Assembly: GCA_016946835.1 (NCBI GenBank)
Contig: JACVTC010000034.1
Location: 979,001 to 1,043,000, forward strand
Length of the DNA stretch: 64,000 bases
DNA from: Neocallimastix lanati (nom. inval.)
Taxonomy: Eukaryota; Neocallimastigomycota; Neocallimastigomycetes; Neocallimastigales; Neocallimastigaceae
Direction of reading: 5' to 3'
A program made the translations under genes and the position numbers. Numbering within the stretch: the stretch's first letter is position 1; every line of letters starts with the position of its first letter. Positions 11,763 through 23,800 of this stretch are shown here, in pieces. The notes below the pieces were generated by a model. The model was not told the origin of the DNA and made no database searches. It saw only the letters and a program-made list of their open reading frames with translations.

Positions 11763-11894
11763 ATGAAGAAAAACAACGATAACTCAACAAATAATGGAAA
11801 TAATATATTGATATTCCCACTAAAATTATATCCATTGGAAAGCTACGATCGAGAACTACAACATATGTTAAAATCAACCTTATTGGACAACTAG
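11763..11894 (+). CDS. 43-residue ORF in repeat J (unknown)
   Basis: Not recognised. ATG to TAG, 43 codons, starting MKKNNDNSTNNG and followed by a less biased stretch with FPLKLYPLESYDREL. The inverted copy at 34263-34394 has the same length and differs by one residue (P to S) in the part compared. The surrounding noncoding sequence is also well conserved between copies, so selection is not shown. It could be an exon, a remnant of a longer protein or chance. Confidence 0.3.
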   Translation: MKKNNDNSTNNGNNILIFPLKLYPLESYDRELQHMLKSTLLDN

Positions 11895-12766
11895 ATAACG
11901 AGATATTGGACTTTAAAGATATTTAAATATAAAAATATAATTTAATTATTTAATCAAGACCCTAAATTATTATTTAAGAAATCTATATTAGATAAAATCT
12001 CTTAACTTGGAAATTATATTATTAATTTGTATTATTAATTAAAAATACAGAATTAGTTATTAGTAATAGTTTTATAATATTTTAAATAAGTTTTATAAGT
12101 TTTATATATTTTATTATTATATATTTTATTCAATTATTTCTAAAAGATTCTAAATAATTCTTTATTATTTTAAAGATTTCCGAAAGAGAATTTTTAATTA
12201 GTTTTAATATTTTATTTTATTTTATTTATATTTTATTATTAAATTAGTTTTATTATTAAATTGTTTTATGAATAAGTTATATAGTTATTTTATTAAAAGA
12301 TTCTTATCAATATTATTTTATTATTATGTTTATATAGTTTATATACATGTATGAATATATTAAGATTAAAATGTATTAATTAATTATATTGTTAATTATT
12401 ATTTTAGTTTAGTATAAAAAGGATTTGAAATTCCATATTTTGAATTCTTTGTAAGATTATTAACTAACTAATAAATTCTAAAATATTAACATAAAGTTAA
12501 TAAATTAATTATAACAATAAATAATTCTTTATATTAATCTTAGTTAAAATTTATTATTAAAATATATATTAAATAAAGTTCTAATAAAACATAAATCTTA
12601 AATATTGAAATCTTAATTATAAAACTCTGTGTGTACTATTTATTATTTAAATTTAATTAAATTGTTATAATTAATAAAAAATATCTTGACCTGACCAATT
12701 TAACCCTAACTAGGAAAGATATAGCAAGAATCTTACCTAAATACTCAATTTAATTTTACACTTAAT

Positions 12767-13604
12767 CCTTAATAATTATTAAGTTTACTTAATTTTATAA
12801 ATAATTATTAATAATGTAGCAAATTTTATTAAATTATGTATTAAATTTTACTGAATTTATTTTGTATTTATTTTGTATGTATTTCTATATTCATTTCTGT
12901 ATTTATTTCTGTATTTTTCATAATTTTATTTTATTCGTAAGTTAATTCGGTTAAATTGTTAAAGTGAGAATTAATTTAACCGTTTAACTTACGTAATTTA
13001 GAATATCAGTTATTAAGGTTTTTCCATAAAAATGGTTTTACCTAATAATACAATAACCAATAAGTATAGATTATTGGTTGAAATCTTTCCAGGTTTTTCT
13101 ACTAATCTTTTCCTGGAAAGTATTTTGTTAAGATTAGAAATTTCTTTATTTCTTTATTTTAAAGTATAAAAAGGACTCTTGAGTTTCCTTTCGAAAATCA
13201 AGAGTTATTATTATAAGAAATTGTAATAATAATAATAATAATAAATATTTATAATTTTTAAATAAAATATTTAAATCTTAAATAAAAAATTTTATAATAA
13301 TTTTTAAAATAAAATTTATAATAAAATATAAAATATTTTAATAATAAAACATATTAATAAATTATCATAAAACATATTTTTTTTTTTATTTTTCCTTTCA
13401 CACTTAGTGTTTCTAAGTTTATTATAGTTTCTTATAATAAACTATCTATTAAGATAAGTATTTAAATTATTATTTTATTTTGTTCAAATTAATATTAATA
13501 TTAATATTAATAGAGATAATAATTTCTATATTTTTGTAGAAAATATTACAGAAATTGTTACTGAACAAATAAAATAATTAAAACTATATTTAATTATTAA
13601 AGAT
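12767..13604 (+). repeat. F-like LTR inserted in repeat J copy 1
   Basis: Limits come from comparison with J copy 2, which runs uninterrupted through this point. Contains the F-family module: a split TTTTTCTACTAATC / GATTAGAAA block, TATA at 13165 and the 29-nt hairpin at 13176-13204. The terminal bases do not read as clean TG...CA, so the ends are approximate. Confidence 0.5.
13165..13211 (+). promoter_or_regulatory. TATA box plus 29-nt hairpin, F-like LTR
   Basis: TATAAAAA at 13165 and a hairpin with outer stem CTCTTGA / TCAAGAG and inner stem TTTC / GAAA (13176-13204). The self-primer segment AAGAGTTATTAT starts at 13200, 35 nt after the TATA start, the same spacing as in all other F-family copies. 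Confidence 0.65.
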
Positions 13605-13755
13605 TAAAAATTATTAATATTAGTGGAATTAAATAACAAATATTAAAATATTAAAATAATTATAAATTTAGTTATAATAAATTAGAAAATGTATTAATTA
13701 TTATTTTTATTTAATATTGTAATACTTAATAATATTTTAATAGTTTATTATATTT

Positions 13756-14850
13756 ATTATTAAATTTTTATTATTAAATTTTTATTATTAAATTTTTATT
13801 ATTAAATTTTTATTATTAAATTTTTATTATTAAATTTTTATTATTAAATTTTTATTATTAAATTTTTATTATTAAATTTTTATTATTAAATTTTTATTAT
13901 TAAATTTTTATTATTAAATTTTTATTATTAAATTTTTATTATTAAATTTTTATTATTAAATTTTTATTATTAAATTTTTATTATTAAATTTTTATTATTA
14001 AATTTTTATTATTAAATTTTTATTATTAAATTTTTATTATTAAATTTTTATTATTAAATTTTTATTATTAAATTTTTATTATTAAATTTTTATTATTAAA
14101 TTTTTATTATTAAATTTTTATTATTAAATTTTTATTATTAAATTTTTATTATTAAATTTTTATTATTAAATTTTTATTATTAAATTTTTATTATTAAATT
14201 TTTATTATTAAATTTTTATTATTAAATTTTTATTATTAAATTTTTATTATTAAATTTTTATTATTAAATTTTTATTATTAAATTTTTATTATTAAATTTT
14301 TATTATTAAATTTTTATTATTAAATTTTTATTATTAAATTTTTATTATTAAATTTTTATTATTAAATTTTTATTATTAAATTTTTATTATTAAATTTTTA
14401 TTATTAAATTTTTATTATTAAATTTTTATTATTAAATTTTTATTATTAAATTTTTATTATTAAATTTTTATTATTAAATTTTTATTATTAAATTTTTATT
14501 ATTAAATTTTTATTATTAAATTTTTATTATTAAATTTTTATTATTAAATTTTTATTATTAAATTTTTATTATTAAATTTTTATTATTAAATTTTTATTAT
14601 TAAATTTTTATTATTAAATTTTTATTATTAAATTTTTATTATTAAATTTTTATTATTAAATTTTTATTATTAAATTTTTATTATTAAATTTTTATTATTA
14701 AATTTTTATTATTAAATTTTTATTATTAAATTTTTATTATTAAATTTTTATTATTAAATTTTTATTATTAAATTTTTATTATTAAATTTTTATTATTAAA
14801 TTTTTATTATTAAATTTTTATTATTAAATTTTTATTATTAAATTTTTATT
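13756..14850 (+). repeat. 14-bp minisatellite, about 78 copies
   Basis: Nearly pure tandem array of TTTTTATTATTAAA over ~1.1 kb. The inverted copy of J carries the same unit only about 21 times (32957-33250), so copy number has changed since duplication. Confidence 0.95.
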
Positions 14851-15370
14851 CTAATCCAATCAAATAACTATTCTAAATGTATAAAAGAACAAAGTAGTAC
14901 AATACTTTAGTTCTCTCTTTTTTTCTTACAACTTTATTATTATATTATTCTTTTGATATTTTCGAGTTTAAATGATAAATTCAGATAGTTAAATTAAAAT
15001 AAAATTAGTTTAAATAATTAAATTTAAATAGTTTAAATAATAAATTAGTATAGTTTAAATAATAAAATTAGAATAGATTAAATAATAAAAATAAAATAGT
15101 TTATTTTAAATAAAGTTAAAATTAAAAATAATTTAAGAATTGTATTAAGTGTTTAAAGGTTTTTAGTGTTTGGTTAATAGTTTTAATAATTATAGTTGTT
15201 AGTTAAATTATTTATATTAGGTTATATTAATTTTGAATAGTTTATTTTAGTTTAAATTGTTTAGTATTTAGATTTTTAAATTAGAATAATTGATTAGAAT
15301 AATAGAATAGAATTTAAAATTTTCTTTAATTATTAGAATATATTATTTTATGATAAAAATTCTTCAATAC

Positions 15371-17107
15371 TGTACCAAAATAATAATTATTTACTAATAA
15401 ATAATTACTATTTCTTAGTCTTTATAATTATTGATAATAATTATAAATTTATTTAAATTATAATTAATTCATACATTTAAATATTATTATCAAATTTATT
15501 AAAAATATAATTATTCATACACTAAAATAATATTAAAAAATTTATTTAAATGATTATTATATATACTTTTATTAATATTATTAATTTTATTTAGTTATTT
15601 ATTTAATTATTAAGTTAATGTAAACATTAGTTTTATTTATTTTGTACATTGTACATTTAAAAGAACAATTAATAAGTTTTTGTATTTTTTAAAGATAGTT
15701 TTATGTTAATAAATTTTAGATTAGATTTTAAAAATAATATTTAGAAAAATAGAATAATTTAGATCATTCCGGTTATTATTTATTTTTCCTTTTATTTGAT
15801 GATCTAAATTAAAATTTAGAAAATCGATATATTAAGGTTTTATCCAAATATAAAATAATATATTTGGTTTTACTTAATATATACGATGATCGATATGAAT
15901 AGAATATCGATCAAAACTTATCTAGTTTTTTCTTCTAATCTTTTTCTAGATAAGATAATTTTTAAGATTAGAAAAACTTTTTATTTAACCTTAATTCAAT
16001 AAAAAAATATAAAAAGGGCTCTTGATTTCTCTTTAAGAAATCAAGAGTTATTATTATAAAAAAGGATAGTTATAATAATAACAATATTACATTCTAAACT
16101 TTAATAATTTAATAAAATATTTTATTCAAAAAACATATTTTTTAAAATTAACTTTAACTTTATACAAATATTTCTTCCTTTGGTTTTATAAAGTTTTGGT
16201 AAAAAAATAGATTATAAATCAACACTTCAATAATAACACTAAAACACAAAATAATAGTTTTAAAGAACAAGTTTTATTAATTTTTTAAATATTAAAATCT
16301 TTATTTATTTTAAAGTGTTATTAACAAGAAATCGTTAATAACAATTACATCGATTAAAATACATGAAATTTGATAACTATTTATATTTTTATCTTATTAC
16401 ATTTATAATATATAATTCCTATTGAATTATATTATCTAGCTATTTATTTAAAAACAATACTAACCTAAACTAATAATAAATAATTAACTATTACTAAATA
16501 AAGAGAATTATAATTAATAACTAAAATAAATATAATCAATTCTAATTGAGTTCATTTATTATTTATTTATTATTTAAATATTATTAGTAAATTTATTATA
16601 TGTTTTCTATTTAAAAATAATATAAAAGTTGTCATAATTATTTAATATAAATTTAGCATAAAATGCCGTAAGTTTCAACATGACTAATTGCATAGTTTCA
16701 TGTTGTTAATTTATCTTGTGAAAAACCTTAACTCTTATTATTTAAATTAAATTACATAAAAAGAAATGATTTTCAAATACTAGTTTCACAAGAGAAATTT
16801 TTAATTTATTAGTATGATTGGGAAAAAATCGAAATTATGTTAAAAATATTTTCAATAATTTTATACACGTGATTTCAAATAAATTTATTTTAATTTTACT
16901 TAAATTTATGATTAAATTTAATTAAAATTATTTAAAGATATTAATAATATCTTTACAGGTTTTTGTGTTGTTATTATAATTAATTTTATAATAAACACTT
17001 TTTTAGGTAAAATTTTTATTTTTATTTTATTTTTCAACTTAATGAATTAGTCATTAAGTTGAAGTTAATAATCATATTTAGTAATAGAACTTAGTATGAT
17101 TATTACA
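15371..17107 (+). repeat. F-like LTR with internal insertion
   Basis: The start near 15371 (TGTACCAAAATAATAATT) and the end ATTATTACA at 17107 are F-like, and the TATA/hairpin module is at 16008-16054. The 1.74-kb length against ~0.96 kb for other copies implies an insertion, probably ~16190-16960, whose sequence (for example ATGCCGTAAGTTTCAACATG at 16663-16682) is not recognised. It is followed by ttcg and LTR C. Confidence 0.45.
16008..16054 (+). promoter_or_regulatory. TATA box plus 29-nt hairpin, F-like LTR
   Basis: TATAAAAA at 16008. Perfect 12-bp stem at 16019-16047 (CTCTTGATTTCT / AGAAATCAAGAG). AAGAGTTATTAT starts at 16043, 35 nt after the TATA start. Confidence 0.65.
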
Positions 17108-17111
17108 TTCG

Positions 17112-17894
17112 TAATACAGAATGAACAAATAATACTAATTGTGCTAGAATAATATAAATTATTCTAACCTTATAGATTATTCTATTCTATATAATTGGAA
17201 CTTTCCAATATTCTTCAAATATTACTAAATAGAAATCTTAAGTTAATAAATCACCAATTAACTTATAATTCCTTTTTGAATTATCGATCCGATTCCATTA
17301 TAATGTATTAAAAATCTTTAGCCAAGAATATTGTCCTTGCCCACTTAATATATTAATATTATATTTCTTTTGTAATATGTTATATTGAAAATAATCAAAT
17401 CTATTTAATTAGTTATTAAAATTTTCGTTATCAATTTAAATTTATTTTTAATTACTAAATTTAACTAAACCACAATAAAATATTCTGTATAATATCTTTA
17501 TTTTTATTTTATATATTAATATTAAACTATTATTAAATAATTAATAATTCAATAATATATAACTACTATTTATAACAATAATATTATTAACTAAAATAAT
17601 AATTCAATTTCAATTTAAATGTTTCATTTATAAAAATAATTAGTAATTAGTTTATTAAAAAAATAGTTAGGTTTTACAAATTTTAATTTGATAAAAAAAT
17701 ATAAATACATGTAATTTTTAGTGAAATAAAATATAATCAATAACTGACTTTTATTAAACAAATAATTATATTATTATTTTTCTTTTATAAATTTAAATAA
17801 ATAAATATTGATTTTAAAACAAAATTAATTTTATTGTAATTTTATTATTTGTGTTAATTATTATTATATTCCTAAAACTATATGAACCATACCA
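17112..17894 (+). repeat. Solo LTR, family C
   Basis: TAATACAGAATG...CCATACCA, nearly identical to the 3' LTR of element C (55979-56751). Flanked by ttcg at 17108-17111 and 17895-17898. Confidence 0.85.
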
Positions 17895-17898
17895 TTCG

Positions 17899-18711
17899 TG
17901 GTAAAGAATGAATTAATATTCTTTATTTTATTGTTAATAATTCTTTACTAAATTGTACTTTCCTATATTCTTGATAACCTAAACTTAATAATAAAATTTA
18001 ATTTATTTTGATATAAATTAATTTTAACTTGTAAATAATGTTAAATCAATTTTAATTAATTACTTTATTATTATATTATTAAATATATGTATATATTAAA
18101 ATACAATTGTAAATATTAAAATTATACTTTTAAGATACTAAATTATTAAAACTATTAATTAAATATTATTATTAAAATTATTATAAAATTTACTATTAAA
18201 CTTATTAATTAAATATTATAAAAATTTTATTTTATTTTTGAAAATAATTACAAGTATTATTTAAAACAATTAAAGATTATTAAATTTATTATATTAATCT
18301 TTAAAAACAAGTTATTTAACTTAAAAATATCAAAGAAAATAGTAAAAACTATTTTCTATATATTTATTTTATAATTATTTTTAATTAAATTATATTTGAA
18401 TATTATATTATTACATTTATAAAAATTAAAACAAAAATGAATTATTGATATAAAATTAATTCAATAATTCTATAAAATTACTTAAATTATAAACAAATAA
18501 TTATACTTTAAATTTATAAAAAAATATAAATATTGTAACAATTTCTTAAAAATTAAATGTATGTACTTCAAAAATAAATTTTAATATTATTAAATAATAA
18601 ATAAATTTTAATAAAAAGAAATTTTTCTTTTATAATTTAAAATCAAAGCAGGGTAATACCCGTCCCCCCTGTTTGATTTTAAATCTATACGTGCTAACCC
18701 CGAGTCTACCA
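17899..18711 (+). repeat. 5' LTR of element B
   Basis: TGGTAAAGAATG...GAGTCTACCA, 813 bp. The 3' LTR has 921 bp. The difference is mainly in TTATTA-rich internal runs. Confidence 0.85.
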
Positions 18712-18715
18712 AAAT

Positions 18716-18732
18716 TGGTGGAGATATCGGGG
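18716..18732 (+). promoter_or_regulatory. Primer binding site of element B
   Basis: TGGTGGAGATATCGGGG, 4 nt after the LTR end and identical to that of element A. The LTR end CCCCGAGTCTACC can also pair with it (CCCCGA with TCGGGG), so the PBS may sit in a hairpin before primer binding. Confidence 0.7.
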
Positions 18733-19884
18733 AAGAAGAAGAAGAAAGAGAAGAAGAAGTAGAAGAAGAAGAAGAAGAAGAAGAAGAAGAAGATAAGAAG
18801 AATAAGGAATTTGGAACTACTAGAATTTATTTTTTTTTGGAATTATTAGAATAATTTTTTTTAATTTAAATTTAATAGAATTAAATTAAATTAAATTAAA
18901 AATTTAAAAAAAAAAAAAAATTAATTTTCACACTTTTTTTTTTATCATCATCATTAATTATTTTTATTGTTATATGTTTTGGAGTGTTGTGGTTGTTGTT
19001 GTTGTGGTTGTTGTGGTTGTTGTTGTTAGTAGTGAGTTATAAAAATTAACATTAGATTTATTTGGTCTTCGCGTGCTCCAAATAAAACTTCAAACTGAGT
19101 GTACTGCGTACTAAGCAGTTATAGATAATTCTATAATTGCGAGTGGTTTAATCAGGTGCTTGGAGAGGGGCCGGTTACTAACTAATCGAACCCCGATTAG
19201 ATATAGCGGTAAATACTGTTGGGAAGCAGAAATTACCCTATAGATCACCCATTATACGTTCAACACGGTTTGGGTGCTCCTCCACTTGACTCAGGCAAAT
19301 TCACTTAGTATACCGAAATACTAAGGTCCCTCTGCGAGGTTGGCAGTTGTAATAGATAGTGGTTTTTCAAGTTGTATTAGGTTTGTTAATTTACCTTGTT
19401 TTTAATTAAGTTTATTTGTTTTTTTTAAGTTGTAATTATATAAACTTAATAATAATTGTAATTGTAATTGTAAATATTGTAATAATAACCGATAACAAAT
19501 AAATAAAAAAAAAAAAAAATAATAATAATAATTTTTGTGTTTTTAAATATTTTTAATTGCTATATTAATAATTTTTCTTGTAAATAATTATATATATATT
19601 TTTTTATTTAAGTAAAAATAAACGAAAGGGGTTAATAGCTTGAAAGAATAGTGAACACTCCAACTTGTTTATTAATTTATATTTATTCTAGTGTCCAGGA
19701 GGGGGAGTACGGGTGTATATAGCAAAATTAAATATACACTAGCCGAAAACGTCTCACTAGAGATATAAATTACTTAAATATATAATTTTAATTGTAAATA
19801 AATAAATAAATAAAAAATATAGCAATTAAATAATTAATAAAACAATTTTTTTTTTATTTTTTTTTAAAGTGTGTTTTTTTTAAA
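18733..19884 (+). other. Structured leader of element B
   Basis: Begins with a GAA-rich microsatellite (18733-18800) and has a GTT-rich run (~18983-19028). The part 19060-19360 is unusually GC-rich for the window and holds three strong hairpins: 19115-19140 (11 bp, loop TAAT), 19182-19200 (7 bp, loop AACCC) and 19304-19325 (8 bp, loop ACCGAA). No ORF. A packaging, dimerisation or translation role is inference. Confidence 0.6.
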
Positions 19885-20837
19885 ATGAGTACAATTAATT
19901 TTAAAGATTTAAAAAAGGAACTTAAGGATATTGAAAAAATATCCAAAGAAAATTTAGATGTTAAAACTTGGAAGTCTGATTTAGAGCTGTGGATAAAGCT
20001 TGAACATGTTGAAGACTCCAAGATTATATTTTATGCCTGTGTTTTAACCTCAATTGGTGAAACCAGTAAAGTCATCCAAGAATTAATGGATGATAATGAT
20101 AAAGGTGATTATAGTGATGATGATGATGATGATAATGATGATGATGATGATGATAATTATAAGGATATTGATGATGATGATGAGGATGATGATAATGAAG
20201 AAGATAAAGAAATTGATAAAAAGAATAAGGCTTATCCTTCCCTTAATCGAATTGTAAAAGCTATAGAAGAATTTTATGGCATTAGGGAGGATCAAAATAA
20301 TTTATTAAGAGAGCTACGTGCTCTCAGAATTAAGAGAAATAAAGAATTAAAGATTTTAATATTAAGTATAAAATTTTATATTTAAAATTAAACAAAAAGA
20401 AAAGAAGTCAGATAAGTGTTTTAGATTACACAGACTCCATTGAAAACAATGTTGAAGCCTGGAAACGTCTAACCTTATTTGATAACATTTCTCTGTCAAA
20501 AGCCTTTAAAATTGCTGAAAAAGCAGATAGGTTAAATTATATGGGTACTAATCAAAGAAGACATCCTTTTACCCCTTCACCTTCTGCAGATACATCTTCT
20601 TTTAATAATAGAGTTAATTTTCATCCTCCTATTAAAAATAAATTAGAACAAAAAGTTAATATTAAACCTAAAGAAGATAATGACATAGAGGAATTAACAA
20701 GAAAAATGAGAAATTTAACAATAAAGGCTTGTTATTTCTGTAAAGAACCAGGTCATTATCAAAACAATTGCCCAAAGCTGAGAGCAATTGTTGAGAAAAA
20801 TAGGAAGGAAATTAGAAACAATAAACGTTTAAATTGA
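19885..20837 (+). pseudogene. gag: gag of element B (frameshifted)
   Basis: Gag polyprotein. Starts MSTINFKDLKKELKD at 19885, has a long Asp-rich run (20120-20200), the YPSLNRI segment and the LLRELRALRIKRNKELK capsid-like region. One lost base near 20352 breaks the frame. The correct frame resumes with ISVLDYTDS and ends in a zinc knuckle CX2CX4HX4C (CYFCKEPGHYQNNC) and TGA at 20835-20837. The start is well supported by homology with A over FKDLKKELKDIEK. Like A it ends just after a slippery heptamer. Confidence 0.8.
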
Positions 20838-20862
20838 ATAATGGGATAAGAAGCTTTCCCAT
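20828..20862 (+). promoter_or_regulatory. -1 ribosomal frameshift signal, element B
   Basis: T TTA AAT at 20828-20834 in the gag frame, then after 6 nt a hairpin ATGGGA (20841-20846) / TCCCAT (20857-20862). The stem differs in sequence from those in A and C yet stays paired. Confidence 0.8.
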
Positions 20863-23800
20863 ACTTAATAAAGCAGCTTCAATTAAATATCAAAAAGAAA
20901 TTAAAAATTCTCGTCTTTCTAATATTGAAGAAACTCCTGCTAATAAAAGGGTGGTTAATAAAAAGAAAGTTGATTATTTAGTAGGAGCATCTAAACGTAA
21001 AATTTATGATATTAATAATGATGAAGGTAGTGCGGAGAAAAGGATTCATAAGTCGTTGAAGGAGAATCCTAAACCTATAATAACTCCTGCATTACGGAAA
21101 CAGAAAGAACGAGAAATAAAAGAAAATAATATAAGTAATAAAATTGTTAAACAAATTAAACCATCTATTCTAGCTCAACCACGAATTGAAAAAGAAAAAG
21201 AGATTGAAAGATAAATTCGTGATAATGAAAGAGCTAGTAATAGTAATACTAATTATAATAATAATAATAGTAATAATAATAGTAATGATAATATTAATAA
21301 TAATTCATTAGTGAATGATGAAGTTATTAAAAATAATGTAAATAATGATAAAGAAAAGAATAAAAATTTAATGAAGAAAATAATGATAATAATAAAAATA
21401 TTGTGAAGGAGAATAATAAAGTAATTGATTTAACAAGGGTGTTAAATAAAAAAGATAAAGATACTCAAAAGAAACTTAAAGTTCTAGAGTATCTAGGAAA
21501 ATTAAGATGCAATCGGGGGAAGAAGAATATGATATTCTTAAAGATTTAAATTCTGCCCATTGCAATATTACTTTTGGACAGTTATTGGATGCTGCTCCAA
21601 AATTAAGATATAAGGTGTCACAGGGTATTAAATTGGATAGGGACCAATCTTATATCTCTGGGGTGTTGGATAATGTGTCAGCTACGACTGTGGTCGTTAA
21701 TAATATTGACCATACTTATAAAAGTAAATGTAACGAACCATGTGAAGAGGATATTGCCATGGTTGATGTTACAGTTGAAGGTGTTTCGGGGAAGGCTTTA
21801 ATTGATTCATGTAGTAATTTAAGTATAATTACTCAACAATTTTTAGATAAGCTTCCGTCCGAATATGAACCTATTGATATTAGTCGTGGCAGAATTAGGT
21901 TGGCGACTAAGAATGATGATTACTCGGAAAGTTATATCATTCGGGTGCCAGTAAAAATTAATAATCTTGTGTTAATGGTTAATTGTAGAATAGTAGAAAA
22001 GGAGGATCCTTTTTACGTATTCTAATTAACTTAAAAACCCAAATTGATTATAAGTTATTTATCCACCCCATTTTATATAGTTTGTGTCAAATTACTCCGG
22101 AAGGAGTAATTGACGTTATTGCACCTATTAATAATGATTATGAAGATGAAGAAAAGTTGTTGTGTATGATTAAGGCCTTGGATGAGGATTCCAAAAAGAA
22201 TGATTTAAAGATAATTGAAGGATTATCCCCAAAGCAATATATTCATCATGAAATTTTCCTAAATATTTTAAATGAAAGATATAAAGATGAAATAATTAAA
22301 ATTCTGGAGGAGAACTTAGAAATAGTTGCTACTTCTTCAGAAGAATTAACACCTTCTGATCTTCCTCCACATAAGATTAATTTAATTCCTGGTGCGAAAC
22401 CAGTTAAGCAAAGGTGCTATAGATTAGTTAAATTTAAGTCGGATATACTTAAGGAGGAATTAATTAAATTAATTAATAAGAAATTAATTGAACCTTCTTG
22501 TTCCGAATGATCATCGCCAATAGTGTTAGTACTGAAGAAGAACGGTAAATGGCGATTATGTATTGATTATCGTAAGGTTAATGATTTAACAGTTAAAGAT
22601 TCTTATTCATTACCTTACATTGATGAGATATTTGATAGTTTAGATGGGGCACAGATTTTTACAACAATGGATCTTTACTCTGGTTATCATCAAATTTTGA
22701 TGGATGAGGAAAGTGTAGAAATTGCCACCTTCACCACAAAATTTGGTAACTACCAATTCAAGGTTATGCCTTTTGGTTTAATCGGAGCCCCAGCTACATT
22801 TCAAATGGAAATGAATAGGATTCTTTTCCCATTTATAGGAAAGTTTGTTTTTAACTTTATAGATGATATTTTAATATACTCTAAGAGTATAGAAGAACAC
22901 ATAAGTCATATTAGACAAGTATTGGATGTATTTCGCCAACACAAATTGAAAATCAATATTGAAAAATGTGCCTTTTTGCAGTCTGAAGTAGAAGTCTTAG
23001 GTCATAAGGCATCAGTGAAAGGTTTAAGTCCCCAGGATAGCAAAATTAAGGCTATCAAGGAGTGGATAGCACCTGTTGATGTTCATGAATTACGATCTTT
23101 TCTTGGAGCAGAAGGATATTATAGAAACTTTATTGATAAATATGCTCAAATCTCTGCTCCTTTATGTAAATTATTAAGAAAGAATGTTAAATATAAATGG
23201 AATACTGAACATCAACAAAGTTTTGATCTGTTAAAAGAAAAATTAATAAATGCTCCAATTTTAAAATATCTAAGTTTTAATCAAAGGTTTATAAATAGAA
23301 CGGATGCTTCCTGTGAAGGTATTTGAGGAGTATTACTCCAAGAAGATTTAGAAACCAAAAAGGAACATCCAGTTCATTATATAAGTAGAAGTTTAAGTAA
23401 AGCCGAGAAAAATTATGGCATTACTGACTTGGAAGGAGCTGCATTAATTTATTGTATTACTAAGTTGAAATCTTATATATTAGGAAATCCTAATAAAACA
23501 GTAGTAATAACAGATCATAAACCTTTAATCAGTTTCTTTAAAAATAAGGAACCTAATAATGCTAGGCAAGCAAGGTGGTGCTTAACTGTTAGTACCCTTG
23601 GTGTTGAAATTCAATATCAAATGGGTAAGAAAAATGTGTTAGCCGATGCATTATCTAGGATGAAGAAAAGAGATGATTCTGTGGTATTGGCAACTAAGTT
23701 AACTTCAAAGGAAGAAGAAGAGTTGCTTTCTAAAACTATTAAAGACTTTATAAATGAAAAATTTGATACGATTGATGGTGAAGATTACTTTGTTGATGGT

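Larger units (their letters stand above)
11552..15377 (+). repeat. Long repeat J, copy 1 (inverted partner 32447-34602)
   Basis: Starts TCACGAATACTAGTGG and ends TACTGTACCA. Copy 2 is its reverse complement and 2.16 kb long. Copy 1 is longer because an F-like LTR is inserted (12767-13604) and a 14-bp minisatellite is expanded (13756-14850). It contains a TATA-like TATAAAAAGG near 12415 followed by an imperfect hairpin as in LTR G. It may be a very long LTR or an LTR plus interior. No pol is present. Confidence 0.65.

Noticed and set aside
13756-14850. CRISPR-like regular array
   Set aside because: Direct 14-bp tandem repeats without spacers, in eukaryotic repeat DNA.
20083-20295. Minus-strand Ile-rich ORF
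   Set aside because: Antisense of the Asp-rich run in gag of element B.
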